From Streptosporangium pseudovulgare (lineage in GTDB: Bacteria > Actinomycetota > Actinomycetes > Streptosporangiales > Streptosporangiaceae): 64,000 bases of DNA. This document shows, one piece after another, positions 50,870 to 59,369 of the stretch. The DNA is taken from positions 147,289-211,288 of the forward strand of contig NZ_BMQJ01000016.1 of the NCBI RefSeq assembly GCF_014648055.1, in the 5' to 3' direction. Numbering within the stretch: the first letter of the stretch is position 1; the number at the start of each line of letters is the position of its first letter. Below the pieces are notes generated by a model. It saw only the letters and a list, made by a program, of their open reading frames with translations. It was not told the origin of the DNA and made no database searches. Both the position numbers and the translations under genes were made by a program.

Positions 50870-51768
50870 TGGGCGCCGGACACGGACACGGGCATGCGGG
50901 CGGCCGGCACCGGTGGCGGCTGGCGGTCTCCTTCGCCCTGATCGGCGGCTTCTTCGTGGTCGAACTGGTCTTCGGCCTGATGTCGGGCTCGCTGGCACTG
51001 CTGTCGGACGCCGGGCACATGGCCGCCGACGTGGTCACCCTCGGCGCGGCGCTGGTCGCCACCAGGATCGCCACCCGCCCCGACACCACCGGCCGCCGCA
51101 GTTACGGCTCCTACCGGGCCGAGATCTTCGCCTCTCTGCTGGCCGTCGTGCTGATGCTGGGCGTCGCGGTCTACGTCGTGACCGAGGCGATCGGCCGCAT
51201 CGGCCAGAACGCCGAGGTCTCCACCGGGCCGATGCTGATCGTCGGCGCACTCGGCCTGGCCGTCAACCTGGTCGCGCTGCTCCTGCTGCGTTCCGGCGCC
51301 AGTGAAAGCCTCAACGTCAAGGGCGCCTACCTGGAGGTCGTGGCCGACACCGCCGGCTCGGTCGGCGTCATCGCCGCCGGTTGGCTGGTGGCCGCGACCG
51401 GGCAGGCGTACTGGGACACCGTCATCGCCCTGGCCATCGGCGCGTTCGTCGCCGTACGGGCGATCTCGCTCGGCCGTCAGGTCTTCGCCGTGCTCGGCCA
51501 GCACGTGCCCGAGGGCATCGACGCCTCCGCCGTCGCCGCCGACCTGGCCGCCATCGACGGCGTACGCGACGTGCACGACCTGCACCTGTGGACCCTCACC
51601 TCCGGTATGAACGTGGCCACCGCCCACCTGGTCACCGCCGACCAGAAAGACCACCACGCCGTCCTCGACCGGGCCCGCGACCTGCTGCGCCATCGTCATG
51701 GCGTGGCCCACGCCACGCTGCAGGTGGAACCGGCAGACCACCGCGGCTGCGACGAACTGAACTGGTGA
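50869..51768 (+). CDS. CzcD-like cation diffusion facilitator
   Basis: A 299-residue CDF exporter of Zn2+/Cd2+/Co2+. The His-rich start GAGHGHGHAGGRHRWR, helix 2 motif LLSDAGHMAADVVTLGAALV (HxxxD-type metal site), YLEVVADTAGSVGVIAAGWL (helix 5) and the C-terminal cytosolic domain VRDVHDLHLWTLTSG are typical. It is coupled to the CadC/SmtB-like regulator. Confidence 0.94.
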   Translation: MGAGHGHGHAGGRHRWRLAVSFALIGGFFVVELVFGLMSGSLALLSDAGHMAADVVTLGAALVATRIATRPDTTGRRSYGSYRAEIFASLLAVVLMLGVAVYVVTEAIGRIGQNAEVSTGPMLIVGALGLAVNLVALLLLRSGASESLNVKGAYLEVVADTAGSVGVIAAGWLVAATGQAYWDTVIALAIGAFVAVRAISLGRQVFAVLGQHVPEGIDASAVAADLAAIDGVRDVHDLHLWTLTSGMNVATAHLVTADQKDHHAVLDRARDLLRHRHGVAHATLQVEPADHRGCDELNW

Positions 51769-51939
51769 GTCACCTCCGGACCCACGACCGGTCACCGCTT
51801 CCCACGACACCCACCCACTCGTTCGGAGAACACCCCCTTACCGGACCCTGCCGACGGCAGGCCGATGCCGACCGCCTGCCGGCGATGCCCGGCCGCATGC
51901 CCCGGGCGGGGCATGCGGCCGGGCCCGGTACGCGCGGCC

Positions 51940-52239
51940 TCAGGCGGGGATTCCGGTCAGGCGGCGCAGGGTGAACGGCTCCGCCAGGATCTCCTCCAGC
52001 ACCCCGGCCACGTGCTTGAAGTGCGGCAACGAGAAGTGGTGGTCCAGCGCCGCGCTGTCGGCCCACTCCTCCACGATGATCATGTGGTCGGGGCGGCCGG
52101 GGTCGGTGTAGGGCTGGTAGCCCAGGCAGCCCTCTTCGGCCAGAGAAGGCTCGATCATCGCGTCCAGCTCCTGGCGCAGCCGCTCCTCCTGGCCCGGCCT
52201 GGCGCGGAATCCGGCGACGATGACGAGAGTGTTCGACAC
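51940..52239 (-). CDS. Antibiotic-biosynthesis-monooxygenase (ABM) domain protein
   Basis: A 99-residue ferredoxin-like-fold dimer: LVIVAGFRARPGQEERLRQE, GCLGYQPYTDPGRPDHMIIV and EEWADSAALDHHFSLPHFKH. The family includes cofactor-free quinone-forming oxygenases and LsrG-like enzymes. It is divergent from an Xre/MmyB-type regulator whose operator-like repeats lie between them. Confidence 0.9.
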   Translation of the reverse strand: MSNTLVIVAGFRARPGQEERLRQELDAMIEPSLAEEGCLGYQPYTDPGRPDHMIIVEEWADSAALDHHFSLPHFKHVAGVLEEILAEPFTLRRLTGIPA

Positions 52240-52271
52240 GTGTGGCTCCTGTGGTTAGTGATCGTTGCGGT

Positions 52272-52379
52272 GTTCGCCGGAGCGAACGATGTCCATCGTG
52301 CGGTCCGGGCCGAAAGCCGGCCAGAGCCCTGTCCGGCCGGGGTCGCTCCTGCCTGGGCCTGACAGAACCAGGCAGGAGC
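52272..52379. promoter_or_regulatory. Two inverted repeats in divergent promoter region
   Basis: GTTCGC-CGGA-GCGAAC (52272-52287) and the perfect 12-base inverted repeat GCTCCTGCCTGG-N11-CCAGGCAGGAGC (52345-52379). The second is strong enough to form an mRNA hairpin. Both fit regulation of the ABM and Xre-type genes. Confidence 0.6.
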
Positions 52380-52405
52380 CGGCGAACCTCGCGATACTGG
52401 ACCGC

Positions 52406-53278
52406 ATGGATCGTGCACAGCAGCTCAGCGAGTTCCTCAAGAGCCGGCGCGCCCGGCTCAGCCCCGACGTGGCGGGCACGGGTGGCTTCGGCGGGCAACG
52501 GCGGGTGACCGGCCTGCGCCGGGAGGAACTGGCACTGCTGGCGGGTGTGAGCGTCGACTACTACACCCGGCTGGAACAGGGCCGGGCCCGCAACGTCTCC
52601 TCCGAGGTGCTGGCCGCGGTCGCCGACGCGCTCGGCCTGGACACGGACGAGCGGGCCTACCTGAACAACCTCGCCAGACCCGCCGCGGCCCGCAGGCGCC
52701 CGGCCCGCCCCCAGAAGGTGGGCCCGGAACTGCGGCAGGCACTGGAGGCGCTGGCCGGCGTGCCCGCCTACATCATCGGCCGCCGGCTGGACGTCCTGGC
52801 CTGGAACGAACTCGCCCGGCTGCTGGTCGCCGACTTCCCCGCCCTGCCGGTGACCGAGCGGAACATGGCCCGCCTGGTCTTCCTCGACGCGGCGGCCAAG
52901 GACCTCTACCCCGACTGGCGGACCAAGGCCCGCGACACGGTCTCCAACCTCCGGTTCGACGCCGGCCGTCATCCCGACGATCCCGAACTGGCCGCCCTGG
53001 TGGGTGAACTGTCGCTGCACAGCGCCGACTTCCGCCGTCTGTGGGCCGACCAGGCCGTGCGCGCCAAGACCCGCGGCCACAAGCGCTTCGCCCACCCCCT
53101 GCTCGGTGAGCTCGATCTGGACTATGTGGCCATGCGCGCGCCCGATGACCCCGACATGACCATGATGATCTACAGCGCCCCGCCAGGCTCCGATGCCGCC
53201 ACTTCCCTGCGCCTGCTGGCCGGCCTCGCCACCGGGTCCGGGCCCGCCGCCGAACCCGAACCCCAGAAGACCGTCTGA
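52406..53278 (+). CDS. Xre-type regulator with MmyB-like ligand domain
   Basis: A 290-residue regulator. N-terminal HTH_31: RVTGLRREELALLAGVSVDY then YTRLEQGRARNVSSEVLAAV; the C-terminal MmyB-like PAS-related domain reads YIIGRRLDVLAWNELARLLV and FAHPLLGELDLDYVAM. Such proteins bind fatty acids or similar ligands and control the divergent enzyme gene, here the ABM protein. ATG 52406 is chosen at the conserved MDRAQQLSEFLKSRR start. Confidence 0.92.
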   Translation: MDRAQQLSEFLKSRRARLSPDVAGTGGFGGQRRVTGLRREELALLAGVSVDYYTRLEQGRARNVSSEVLAAVADALGLDTDERAYLNNLARPAAARRRPARPQKVGPELRQALEALAGVPAYIIGRRLDVLAWNELARLLVADFPALPVTERNMARLVFLDAAAKDLYPDWRTKARDTVSNLRFDAGRHPDDPELAALVGELSLHSADFRRLWADQAVRAKTRGHKRFAHPLLGELDLDYVAMRAPDDPDMTMMIYSAPPGSDAATSLRLLAGLATGSGPAAEPEPQKTV

Positions 53279-53302
53279 GCCGTCATCCCGGGGCCGCTCA
53301 TC

Positions 53303-53680
53303 TCATCGCCGAGGACGGCGGGAGCGACCGGCGCCGTGGAAGTAGGCGTTGGCCCCGGGGCTGAACATGAGAGCCATCGCTCCCAGCACCGCCACCAGGT
53401 GCAGCACCCGGCTGAAGGTGAAGGCGAGGGTCATCGCGTCGGCGCCGGCGAAGAACTCAATGATCGAATTCCCCTCCATCAGCCACCGAACCGGCTCGAT
53501 GACCAGCGACAACGTGCCGAAGATCCCCAGGGTCAGCGCGAGAGCGACACGCGCCCAGCCTCGGCCCTGACGCAGGCGCACCGCCAGGAAGATCGCCGCG
53601 GCGAAGACCGCCAGCCGGAAACCGAGGCCGCCGGCCAGGCCGGCCAGGGAGGCCGATCCCTTGGCGAGCAGGTCGGCCAC
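53303..53680 (-). CDS. Small membrane protein, three to four helices
   Basis: A 125-residue hydrophobic protein: LGFRLAVFAAAIFLAVRLRQ, WARVALALTLGIFGTLSLVI and VLHLVAVLGAMALMFSPGAN. A basic C-terminus (GRSRRPRR) faces the cytosol. No family recognised. It is convergent with the Xre-type gene. Confidence 0.65.
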   Translation of the reverse strand: MADLLAKGSASLAGLAGGLGFRLAVFAAAIFLAVRLRQGRGWARVALALTLGIFGTLSLVIEPVRWLMEGNSIIEFFAGADAMTLAFTFSRVLHLVAVLGAMALMFSPGANAYFHGAGRSRRPRR

Positions 53681-53723
53681 GTTCCGGGCGCGCCCCGGTC
53701 GCGCCCGTCCTTCGATGAGGGTC

Positions 53724-53998
53724 TCAGGGGCGCAGTGCCAGCTTGCCGATGGTCGCCCGGGCCTCCAGTTCGGCCAGTGCCTTCGGGCCGTCGGCCAAGT
53801 CGTACACCGTGGGCCGGCCCGGGTGGAGCACCCCGGCGGCGATCAGCGCGAACAACTCCTCCATGACCTCGCCGAAGATCCGCGGGGCGGCCTGGATCAG
53901 GACGCCGAGGTTGAAGCCGATCACGTGGACCTGGTGCCGGTAGACCAGCTCCCGGTTGGTGAGCGCCGCGTCGCCGCCGGCGCCGCCGAGGACCACGG
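53724..53998 (-). pseudogene. Zinc-type alcohol/quinone dehydrogenase 3' fragment
   Basis: The frame reads VVLGGAGGDAALTNRELVYR, HQVHVIGFNLGVLIQAAPRI and AELEARATIGKLALRP: the last 90 residues of an MDR-family dehydrogenase. The catalytic and Rossmann core are missing. It ends exactly where a TetR 3' fragment begins on the other strand (about 53998). Confidence 0.7.
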
Positions 53999-54224
53999 GG
54001 TGCGGGAGTTCCTGGCCGATCTGCGGCGCGGCCAGTTCGAGGCCATCCGGGAGCGGCTGGCCGCCGAGCCGACCATGGCGGCGGGCGACCTGGACGCCGT
54101 CGCGCGGTTCTACACCACCGTGCTGCAGGGCATGTCGATCCAGGCGCGCGACGGCGCCGGCCGTGCCGAACTGGAGGCGGTCATCGCCTGCGCGATGGCC
54201 GCCTGGGAGACGCTCGTCGGCTGA
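53998..54224 (+). pseudogene. TetR-family regulator 3' fragment
   Basis: The frame GVREFLADLRRGQFEAIRER and FYTTVLQGMSIQARDGAGRA, then ELEAVIACAMAAWETLVG, is the C-terminal half of a TetR repressor of the YTTVLQGMSVQARDGA group. The HTH is absent. This and the dehydrogenase fragment once formed a divergent regulator/target pair. Confidence 0.75.
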
Positions 54225-54428
54225 CGGAGCGAGGGGCCCGGCTCGACCGGGACGCGGTCCGGCACCACCGGCCCCCGGCCCCCGGCAGCCGCGCCGGGAC
54301 GGACCCCGCACGGCCTGCGCCGCTCCGCCGGCCGCACGGCCCGGCCGGAGGGCCGAGCGGGACCGGCACCGGTGGGGGCGCTGCCGGGCGCCCCCGTTTA
54401 CCTGGGGTTTCGTGGGTACGTTGAAGGC

Positions 54429-55274
54429 ATGGTTCCAACGATCACCCTCAACGACAAGACACAGATCCCGCAGCTGGGTTTCGGTACCTATCTCATCCCG
54501 CCCGAGCAGACCGCCGGCATCGTCGGCCAGGCCCTGCAGGTCGGCTACCGGCATATCGACACCGCCCAGATGTACGGCAACGAGGAGGGCGTCGGCCAGG
54601 CCGTCGCGGCCTCCGGAATCCCCCGCGAGGAGCTGTACATCACCAGCAAGCTCGCCAATGACAACCACCGTCCCGACGACGTGCGGCGTTCCTTCGACGA
54701 GACGATGGCCAGGCTCGGGCTGGAGCGGCTGGACCTGTTCCTGATGCACTGGCCGCTGCCCACCCTGTACGACGGTGACTACGTCTCGACCTGGAAGGCC
54801 ATCACCGATCTGATCGCCGACGGCCGGCTGCGTACCGCGGGCGTGTCGAACTTCCAGCCCGACCACCTCGACCGGATCGTCGCCGAGACCGGGGTGGTGC
54901 CCGCGGTGAACCAGATCGAGGCGCACCCCTACTTCGCCAACGACACCGCGCGCGAGGCGTCCCGCCGCCACGGCGTCGCCGTCGAGGCGTGGAGCCCGCT
55001 CGGGCAGGGCGGCGCCGTCCTTGCGGACGAGAGGATCACCGAGATCGCCGCCGCCCACGGCAAGACCACCTCGCAGGTCATCCTGCGCTGGCACATCCAG
55101 CGCGGCGACATCATCTTCCCCAAGACGATGCACCGCGAGCGGATGGAGGAGAACTTCGCCCTGTTCGACTTCTCCCTCACCCCGCAGGAGGTCGACGCGA
55201 TCGGCGCGCTCGACAAGGGAGAGCGGGGGCGGGTCGGACCGCATCCGGACACCTTCGACTACCTGCCGGACTGA
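54429..55274 (+). CDS. Aldo/keto reductase (2,5-diketo-gluconate reductase type)
   Basis: A 281-residue NADPH-dependent TIM-barrel reductase. Catalytic tetrad: GYRHIDTAQMYGNE (Asp, Tyr), YITSKLAND (Lys) and LDLFLMHWPLP (His); the cofactor loop IIFPKTMHRERMEEN follows. It is most like DkgA/MorA-type enzymes that reduce 2-oxo aldehydes. ATG 54429 follows GAAGG. Single gene. Confidence 0.93.
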   Translation: MVPTITLNDKTQIPQLGFGTYLIPPEQTAGIVGQALQVGYRHIDTAQMYGNEEGVGQAVAASGIPREELYITSKLANDNHRPDDVRRSFDETMARLGLERLDLFLMHWPLPTLYDGDYVSTWKAITDLIADGRLRTAGVSNFQPDHLDRIVAETGVVPAVNQIEAHPYFANDTAREASRRHGVAVEAWSPLGQGGAVLADERITEIAAAHGKTTSQVILRWHIQRGDIIFPKTMHRERMEENFALFDFSLTPQEVDAIGALDKGERGRVGPHPDTFDYLPD

Positions 55275-55500
55275 CCCCGCCCGGCCCCGCGGGCCGGTCA
55301 GCTCCGGGTGGCGCGGGCGGCACGGGCGGCCAGGGCGCAGGTGCGCCACCTGGTCCGCGGGAAGGCTCAGGGTCGCCACCACCTCGTACGTGGGCGCGAG
55401 CGAGTACAGCCTGCCGGTGACGAACGCGGTCGCGTCCCACCGCGCCCATCGTCGCCCGCACCGGATACCCCAGCTCGCGCAGGCGATCGATGTCGCGGCG
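55275..55500 (-). pseudogene. WYL/YafY-type regulator, internally deleted
   Basis: On the minus strand RRDIDRLRELGYPVRATMGA (about 55500-55441) is the end of the DeoR/YafY HTH; in another frame WDATAFVTGRLYSLAPTYEV and VATLSLPADQVAHLRPG is WYL-like. The segment between, normally over 100 residues, and the 5' end of the gene are missing. Confidence 0.55.
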
Positions 55501-55559
55501 AGGACCAGCCGGATCACCTCGCCGCCGACATGCGCGCGTTCTTCGCCAAGGTCCGCTGA
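55500..55559 (+). pseudogene. Short 3' tail of an unidentified gene
   Basis: DQPDHLAADMRAFFAKVR and stop on the plus strand, joined back-to-back to the WYL regulator remnant. It would be the end of the gene that regulator once controlled. Confidence 0.35.
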
Positions 55560-55594
55560 CCGCCGCCCGAAAGGGGCGCGGCCCGGATCTGCGA

Positions 55595-55658
55595 TATGAT
55601 CTCCGCTGACACCTGAGCCTCCCCGGTACGGACCCCGGTCCACCGAGGAGGCTCTTTT
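55595..55658 (+). ncRNA. Possible short RNA or attenuated leader (promoter plus U-tailed terminator)
   Basis: TATGAT (55595-55600) resembles a -10 element, though no matching -35 is seen. About 15 bases later GAGCCTCC (55615-55622) and GGAGGCTC (55647-55654) pair, followed by TTTT, a textbook intrinsic terminator that is rare in high-GC actinobacteria. The product would be a 50-nt RNA, 110 bases upstream of the aldo/keto reductase gene; a riboregulator or simple terminator are both possible. Confidence 0.4.
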
Positions 55659-55767
55659 GCATGCCCGGGGTGGCCGCGTCCCCGGTACGGCCGGCTCTCC
55701 TACGCCGGAGCCGTTCCCCGGGCGGGCGTCCGGCTTCCGCCATTCACCGTTCTCACCAAGGAGACCC

Positions 55768-56691
55768 ATGTCAGATCTGCACGCGCCCACCGTCACCGCG
55801 GCGGCCGCCGGCACCTGGAAGCTCGGCGACCTGACGGTCAACCGCGTCGGGCTCGGCGCGATGCGCCTCACCGGCAGCGCCGCCTTCGATCTGGGCGTGC
55901 CCAGCGACCGGGAACGGTCGATCACCGTGCTGCGGCGCGCGGTCGAGCTGGGGGTGAACCACATCGACACCGCCGCGTTCTACTTCTCCTCGCTGCGCTC
56001 GGCCAACGAGCTGATCAACCGGGCGCTGGCCCCGTACCCGGACGACCTGATCATCACCACCAAGGTCTGGCCGGGCCGGGACCCGTCGGGGGAGTGGTGG
56101 TGGGCCGCTCCGGAGCAGCTGCGCGGCCAGGTCGAGGAGAACCTGCGCCAGCTCGGCCGCGACCACCTGGACGTGGTGAACCTCCGCGTCCCGCCGAGCC
56201 GCGGGTCCGGCTCGATCGCCGAACACTTCGGCGCGCTGGCCGGCCTGCGCGACGCCGGGCTCATCCGCCACCTGGGCGTCTCCAACGTCACGCCCGACCA
56301 GCTGGCCGAGGCCCAGGCCATCGCGCCGGTGGTCTGCGTGCAGAACTCCTACGGCCTCGGCGCGCCGGCCGCCGAACGGGAGTTCCTGCGGGCCTGCGGC
56401 GCCCAGGGCGTCGCCTTCGTGCCGTTCTTCGCGATCGCCGGCGCCGGGCGCGAGGCGGGCGCGCGCGGAACCGACGACGAGACGGTGCTCGCCGTGGCGC
56501 GCGCGCACGGCGCGACGCCCGCGCAGGTCCGGCTGGCGTGGACCCTCCATCAGGGACCGCACGTGCTGGCCATCCCGGGAACCGGCGACCCCGGCCACCT
56601 GGCCGCCAACGTGGCCGCCGGCGCGCTGCGGCTCTCCGGCGAGGAGATGGCGGCCCTTTCGGCCGTCGGCGGCGAGCACGGGGCCGGGTGA
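55768..56691 (+). CDS. Aldo/keto reductase (short type lacking the tetrad His)
   Basis: A 307-residue AKR protein. NHIDTAAFYFSSLRSANELI gives Asp and Tyr, LIITTKVWPGRDP gives Lys, but the expected His is replaced in LDVVNLRVPPSRGS (Arg). IPGTGDPGHLAANVAAG is the NADPH phosphate site. The His-less form occurs in a known AKR subgroup and may favour other carbonyl substrates. ATG 55768 follows AAGGAGACC. Confidence 0.9.
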   Translation: MSDLHAPTVTAAAAGTWKLGDLTVNRVGLGAMRLTGSAAFDLGVPSDRERSITVLRRAVELGVNHIDTAAFYFSSLRSANELINRALAPYPDDLIITTKVWPGRDPSGEWWWAAPEQLRGQVEENLRQLGRDHLDVVNLRVPPSRGSGSIAEHFGALAGLRDAGLIRHLGVSNVTPDQLAEAQAIAPVVCVQNSYGLGAPAAEREFLRACGAQGVAFVPFFAIAGAGREAGARGTDDETVLAVARAHGATPAQVRLAWTLHQGPHVLAIPGTGDPGHLAANVAAGALRLSGEEMAALSAVGGEHGAG

Positions 56692-56693
56692 CG

Positions 56694-56822
56694 GCGGCAT
56701 AGGGAACCGGACGATTCAACCGGCTGGCGGCGACACGGAGAACCGGACGGCCTCCGGTGGCACTTCGACCGGGTGGCGGCGGCACGGGGAACCGGACGGC
56801 CTCCGGTGGCGCTTCAACGGGT
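56694..56822. repeat. Tandem ~48-bp intergenic repeats
   Basis: GAACCGGACGGCCTCCGGTGG and flanks repeat at 56726-56774 and 56775-56822 (49 and 48 bases), with a shorter diverged copy from 56694 to 56725. Each full copy contains the inverted CCGG-ACGGCCT-CCGG. Confidence 0.8.
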
Positions 56823-56909
56823 GCGCGGACGAGAGGGTCTCGCGGCACGACCGGTCAGGCGGCCTTCCCACCGGGGGAGGGCCGCCGGACCGGCCGGTCC
56901 GGCACGGGG

Positions 56910-58022
56910 TCAGGGAGTGATGACGGCGAGCTGGTCGACGTAGTCCTCGGTGGCCCAGAGGTTGTCGTCCGGCCCCAGGACGATGTCGAACGGCCCGGCC
57001 AGGCTCGTGGGCAGCGGGTATTCGTTGATCGTCCCCGCCGTGGTGACGCTGGCGACGTTGCCGCCGATCTGCTCGACGAACCACAGGTTGCCGTCGGGGC
57101 CGCTGGTGATGCCCCACGGGAAGCTGTTGGGGTCGCTCACCGGGTACTCGGTGAAGACGCCCGAGGTGGTGACGTTGCTCACCTTTCCGTTCCCGTCGGT
57201 GTACCACAGGTTGCCGTCGGGCCCGGTGGTGATGCCGATGGGCATCGCCCCGGTGGACGGGATCGTGTACTCGGTGATGGTCCCCGAGGTGGTGATGCGC
57301 CCGATCTTCCCGGCGAGGGCCTCGGTGAACCAGATCGCGCCGTCGGGTCCCGTCGTGATGCGCATCGGGTACGAATCGGCGGCCGGCAGGCTGTACTCGG
57401 TGATGGCTCCCGAGGTGGTGATGCGCCCGATCTTGTTGCCGTTGGACTCGGTGAACCACAGGGCGCCGTCGGGGCCGGCGGTGATGGCCCAGACGAAGGC
57501 GCCGGGGGTGGACAGGCTGTACTCGGTGATGGTCCCCGAGGTGGTGATGCGCCCGATCTTGTCGCTGTTGGACTCGGTGAACCACAGGGCGCCGTCGGAT
57601 CCGGTGGCGATGTGGGCCGGTTCGGCGTCGAAGGTGGGGAGGGAGTACTCGGTGAACGTGCCGCCGGTGGTCACACGGCCGATCTTGTTGGCGTAGTTCT
57701 CGGTGAACCAGATCGCGTCGTCCGGCCCGGTCGTGAGCCCCACCGGTGTCGACGGGCTGGTGGGGATCTGCAGTTCGTTGATCGTCGGAGCGCTCAGCGC
57801 CCCGGCCATGCGCCGGGGGCCGGGCCGCGGCGCGGGCGGATAGTGGCAGCGGATCCCGCGATGCTCCGGCATCCGCTTGAGTGTGAGGCAGAGCTTCACC
57901 CAGGGCCGCAGCGGAGACGGCCCCGGCGGAGCGGAGACCGCCGCGGACGCGGGCGCGATCGCCGTCATGGCCAGGGCCAGGGCGACCAGCGGATACCCGA
58001 GGCGTCGAGTGCGATGACGCAT
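56910..58022 (-). CDS. Secreted Vgb-like beta-propeller lacking catalytic His
   Basis: A 370-residue protein with a Sec signal (RLGYPLVALALAMTAIAPAS). After a Pro-rich linker it has seven repeats of the streptogramin-lyase type, each with GPDG-xxWFTE-xxxxKIGRI-TTxG-TxTEY. Virginiamycin B lyase uses His and Glu residues in these blades; here the ITTGPDG and WFTE positions carry no His, so lyase activity is unlikely. It may bind cell-surface sugars or proteins. ATG 58022 follows AAAGGGATG. Confidence 0.88.
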   Translation of the reverse strand: MRHRTRRLGYPLVALALAMTAIAPASAAVSAPPGPSPLRPWVKLCLTLKRMPEHRGIRCHYPPAPRPGPRRMAGALSAPTINELQIPTSPSTPVGLTTGPDDAIWFTENYANKIGRVTTGGTFTEYSLPTFDAEPAHIATGSDGALWFTESNSDKIGRITTSGTITEYSLSTPGAFVWAITAGPDGALWFTESNGNKIGRITTSGAITEYSLPAADSYPMRITTGPDGAIWFTEALAGKIGRITTSGTITEYTIPSTGAMPIGITTGPDGNLWYTDGNGKVSNVTTSGVFTEYPVSDPNSFPWGITSGPDGNLWFVEQIGGNVASVTTAGTINEYPLPTSLAGPFDIVLGPDDNLWATEDYVDQLAVITP

Positions 58023-58340
58023 GACATCCCTTTCAGCAGACGTTCGGCACGAGCGCGGGCCGGTCGCCGGGTCACGCCGGGCGGTCCGTGACACCCCGTG
58101 ACACCTCGCGGCGAAGCGCCCGGACGTCGAACGCCGTGGCGCTGTGGAACCGGGGAGTCGTGGGTGCCGCGCCATCGGCACGACCTCGTCCCGGGCGGCG
58201 CTCCGGGCGCCGTCGTCGGCCCGTGTCCGGCCCGGCGAACCCAATCTGGCAGGGTCACCGAACATCCTCGGTCGCGCACGGTCCGTGGCCGGTCAGGAAA
58301 GCCCCAACTTATCGCGGGCCGGTTCTCCCGGCAGGGCCGC
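58023..58340. other. Intergenic region without a supported gene
   Basis: About 320 bases upstream of the propeller gene and downstream of the WxL-like gene. No ribosome site with a plausible frame was seen; the promoter of the propeller gene must lie here. Confidence 0.45.
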
Positions 58341-58922
58341 TCAGGCGACGGAGTGGGTCACGACCCCGGTGTAGACGCCGGGGGCGGCGGTGGAGGGGAC
58401 GGTGACGACGAGCGTCGGCGCCCAGCTCGTGGAGGTGGGGATCCCCACCAGCTTGCGCGAGGAGAACGCGGTCACCGGCGAGGACAGGGCGACCTGCTGG
58501 TCGGCCGTCGGCTGCCCGGCGGTCCGGGATGCGGTGCCGGAGGAGGCGGTGACCTGGCCGGACCAGTAGGCGACGTTGCCCTTCGTGATCGTCTGCGTGG
58601 GCGTCCCGGACCCGGTGGTGAAGTCCGTGGCCGCCACGGTCGCCGTCCACGACGGGGTTCCCCCTCGGTTGTCGGCCACGGTCACCGTGCCCATGGACGC
58701 GCTGATCGAGCCGCCGGCCGGTCCGCTTCCCAGGTTCACCGACCCGGGCACGGTGATCGCCAGGGGATCGACGCGCAGGGCGACCGTGGCGATCCGGACG
58801 GCCGGCGAGCCCGGGACGGGGCCGGCGGCGGCCGGTGCGGCCAGGCAGAGCAGCACACCGGCCAGGCACGGCGGCGCCAGAGGGGCTCTCGCGGAAAAGA
58901 CGCCGGTACGGGCCTTGCTCAT
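58341..58922 (-). CDS. Secreted WxL-like beta-sandwich protein A
   Basis: A 193-residue exported protein with signal LAPPCLAGVLLCLAAPAAAG. The mature domain has PLAITVPGSVNLGSGPAGGS, a SWTATVAATDFTTGSG strand and ends APGVYTGVVTHSVA. The layout matches WxL surface domains of Firmicutes, with the second W-x-L changed. It is divergent from a paralogue (59370) with the same start, middle and end motifs. Cell-wall association is inference. ATG 58922 follows GAGGAATC. Confidence 0.75.
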   Translation of the reverse strand: MSKARTGVFSARAPLAPPCLAGVLLCLAAPAAAGPVPGSPAVRIATVALRVDPLAITVPGSVNLGSGPAGGSISASMGTVTVADNRGGTPSWTATVAATDFTTGSGTPTQTITKGNVAYWSGQVTASSGTASRTAGQPTADQQVALSSPVTAFSSRKLVGIPTSTSWAPTLVVTVPSTAAPGVYTGVVTHSVA

Positions 58923-59369
58923 GCCGATTCCTCACAGATGTCTTGGCGACGTGCCCGGGCACCGGTTCGCCGCTGGCGGGAGGACCGATCGACAGCCTAG
59001 ATCATCGAGGTCCGGCCTCCTTTCCCTCCGCCGCCCGGGACAGGTAATCCCCTGGCAAGGACCGGGTTGGACGTCCCGCGCCGGGGCCGCGGCCAAGCGC
59101 GGCGGCGGGCGCGGAGCGGACGGGGGCGGGCGCGGAGCACGCGGGGGACGGGCGGCGGCACCGCCCGCCGAAGGCGCGGCCGTCCGATCGGCCACCCCGC
59201 GGCATGGACGGGGTCTGGTGATCCCGCATAACCGCCAAGACTGTACAGGTCGTGATGAAGAGTCGGCAGACGGCACACCCAACGGTCCTCCTCGTTGATC
59301 TCCCTGGCCAGGATGAGCCGCGTACGCAGGTCCTGACGTGGGCCTGGACGGAATGAAAGAGGAGCGGCC
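58923..59369. promoter_or_regulatory. Divergent promoter region between WxL-like paralogues
   Basis: 447 bases with no supported gene. It must hold promoters for both directions. The part at 59080-59150 is extremely G+C-rich (repeated GGCGCGGAGC-type units). Confidence 0.4.

Noticed and set aside
55600..55660. tRNA or known riboswitch
   Set aside because: Only one stem with U-tail is present; no cloverleaf, CCA end or recognisable riboswitch core.
53724..55970. Single 748-codon minus-strand frame
   Set aside because: Only its end (dehydrogenase tail) and a WYL-like piece are coding-like; the rest is antisense of an aldo/keto reductase. Treated as separate remnants.
56910..58022. Streptogramin resistance lyase (vgb)
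   Set aside because: Catalytic His residues are not found in the blades; only the fold is supported.
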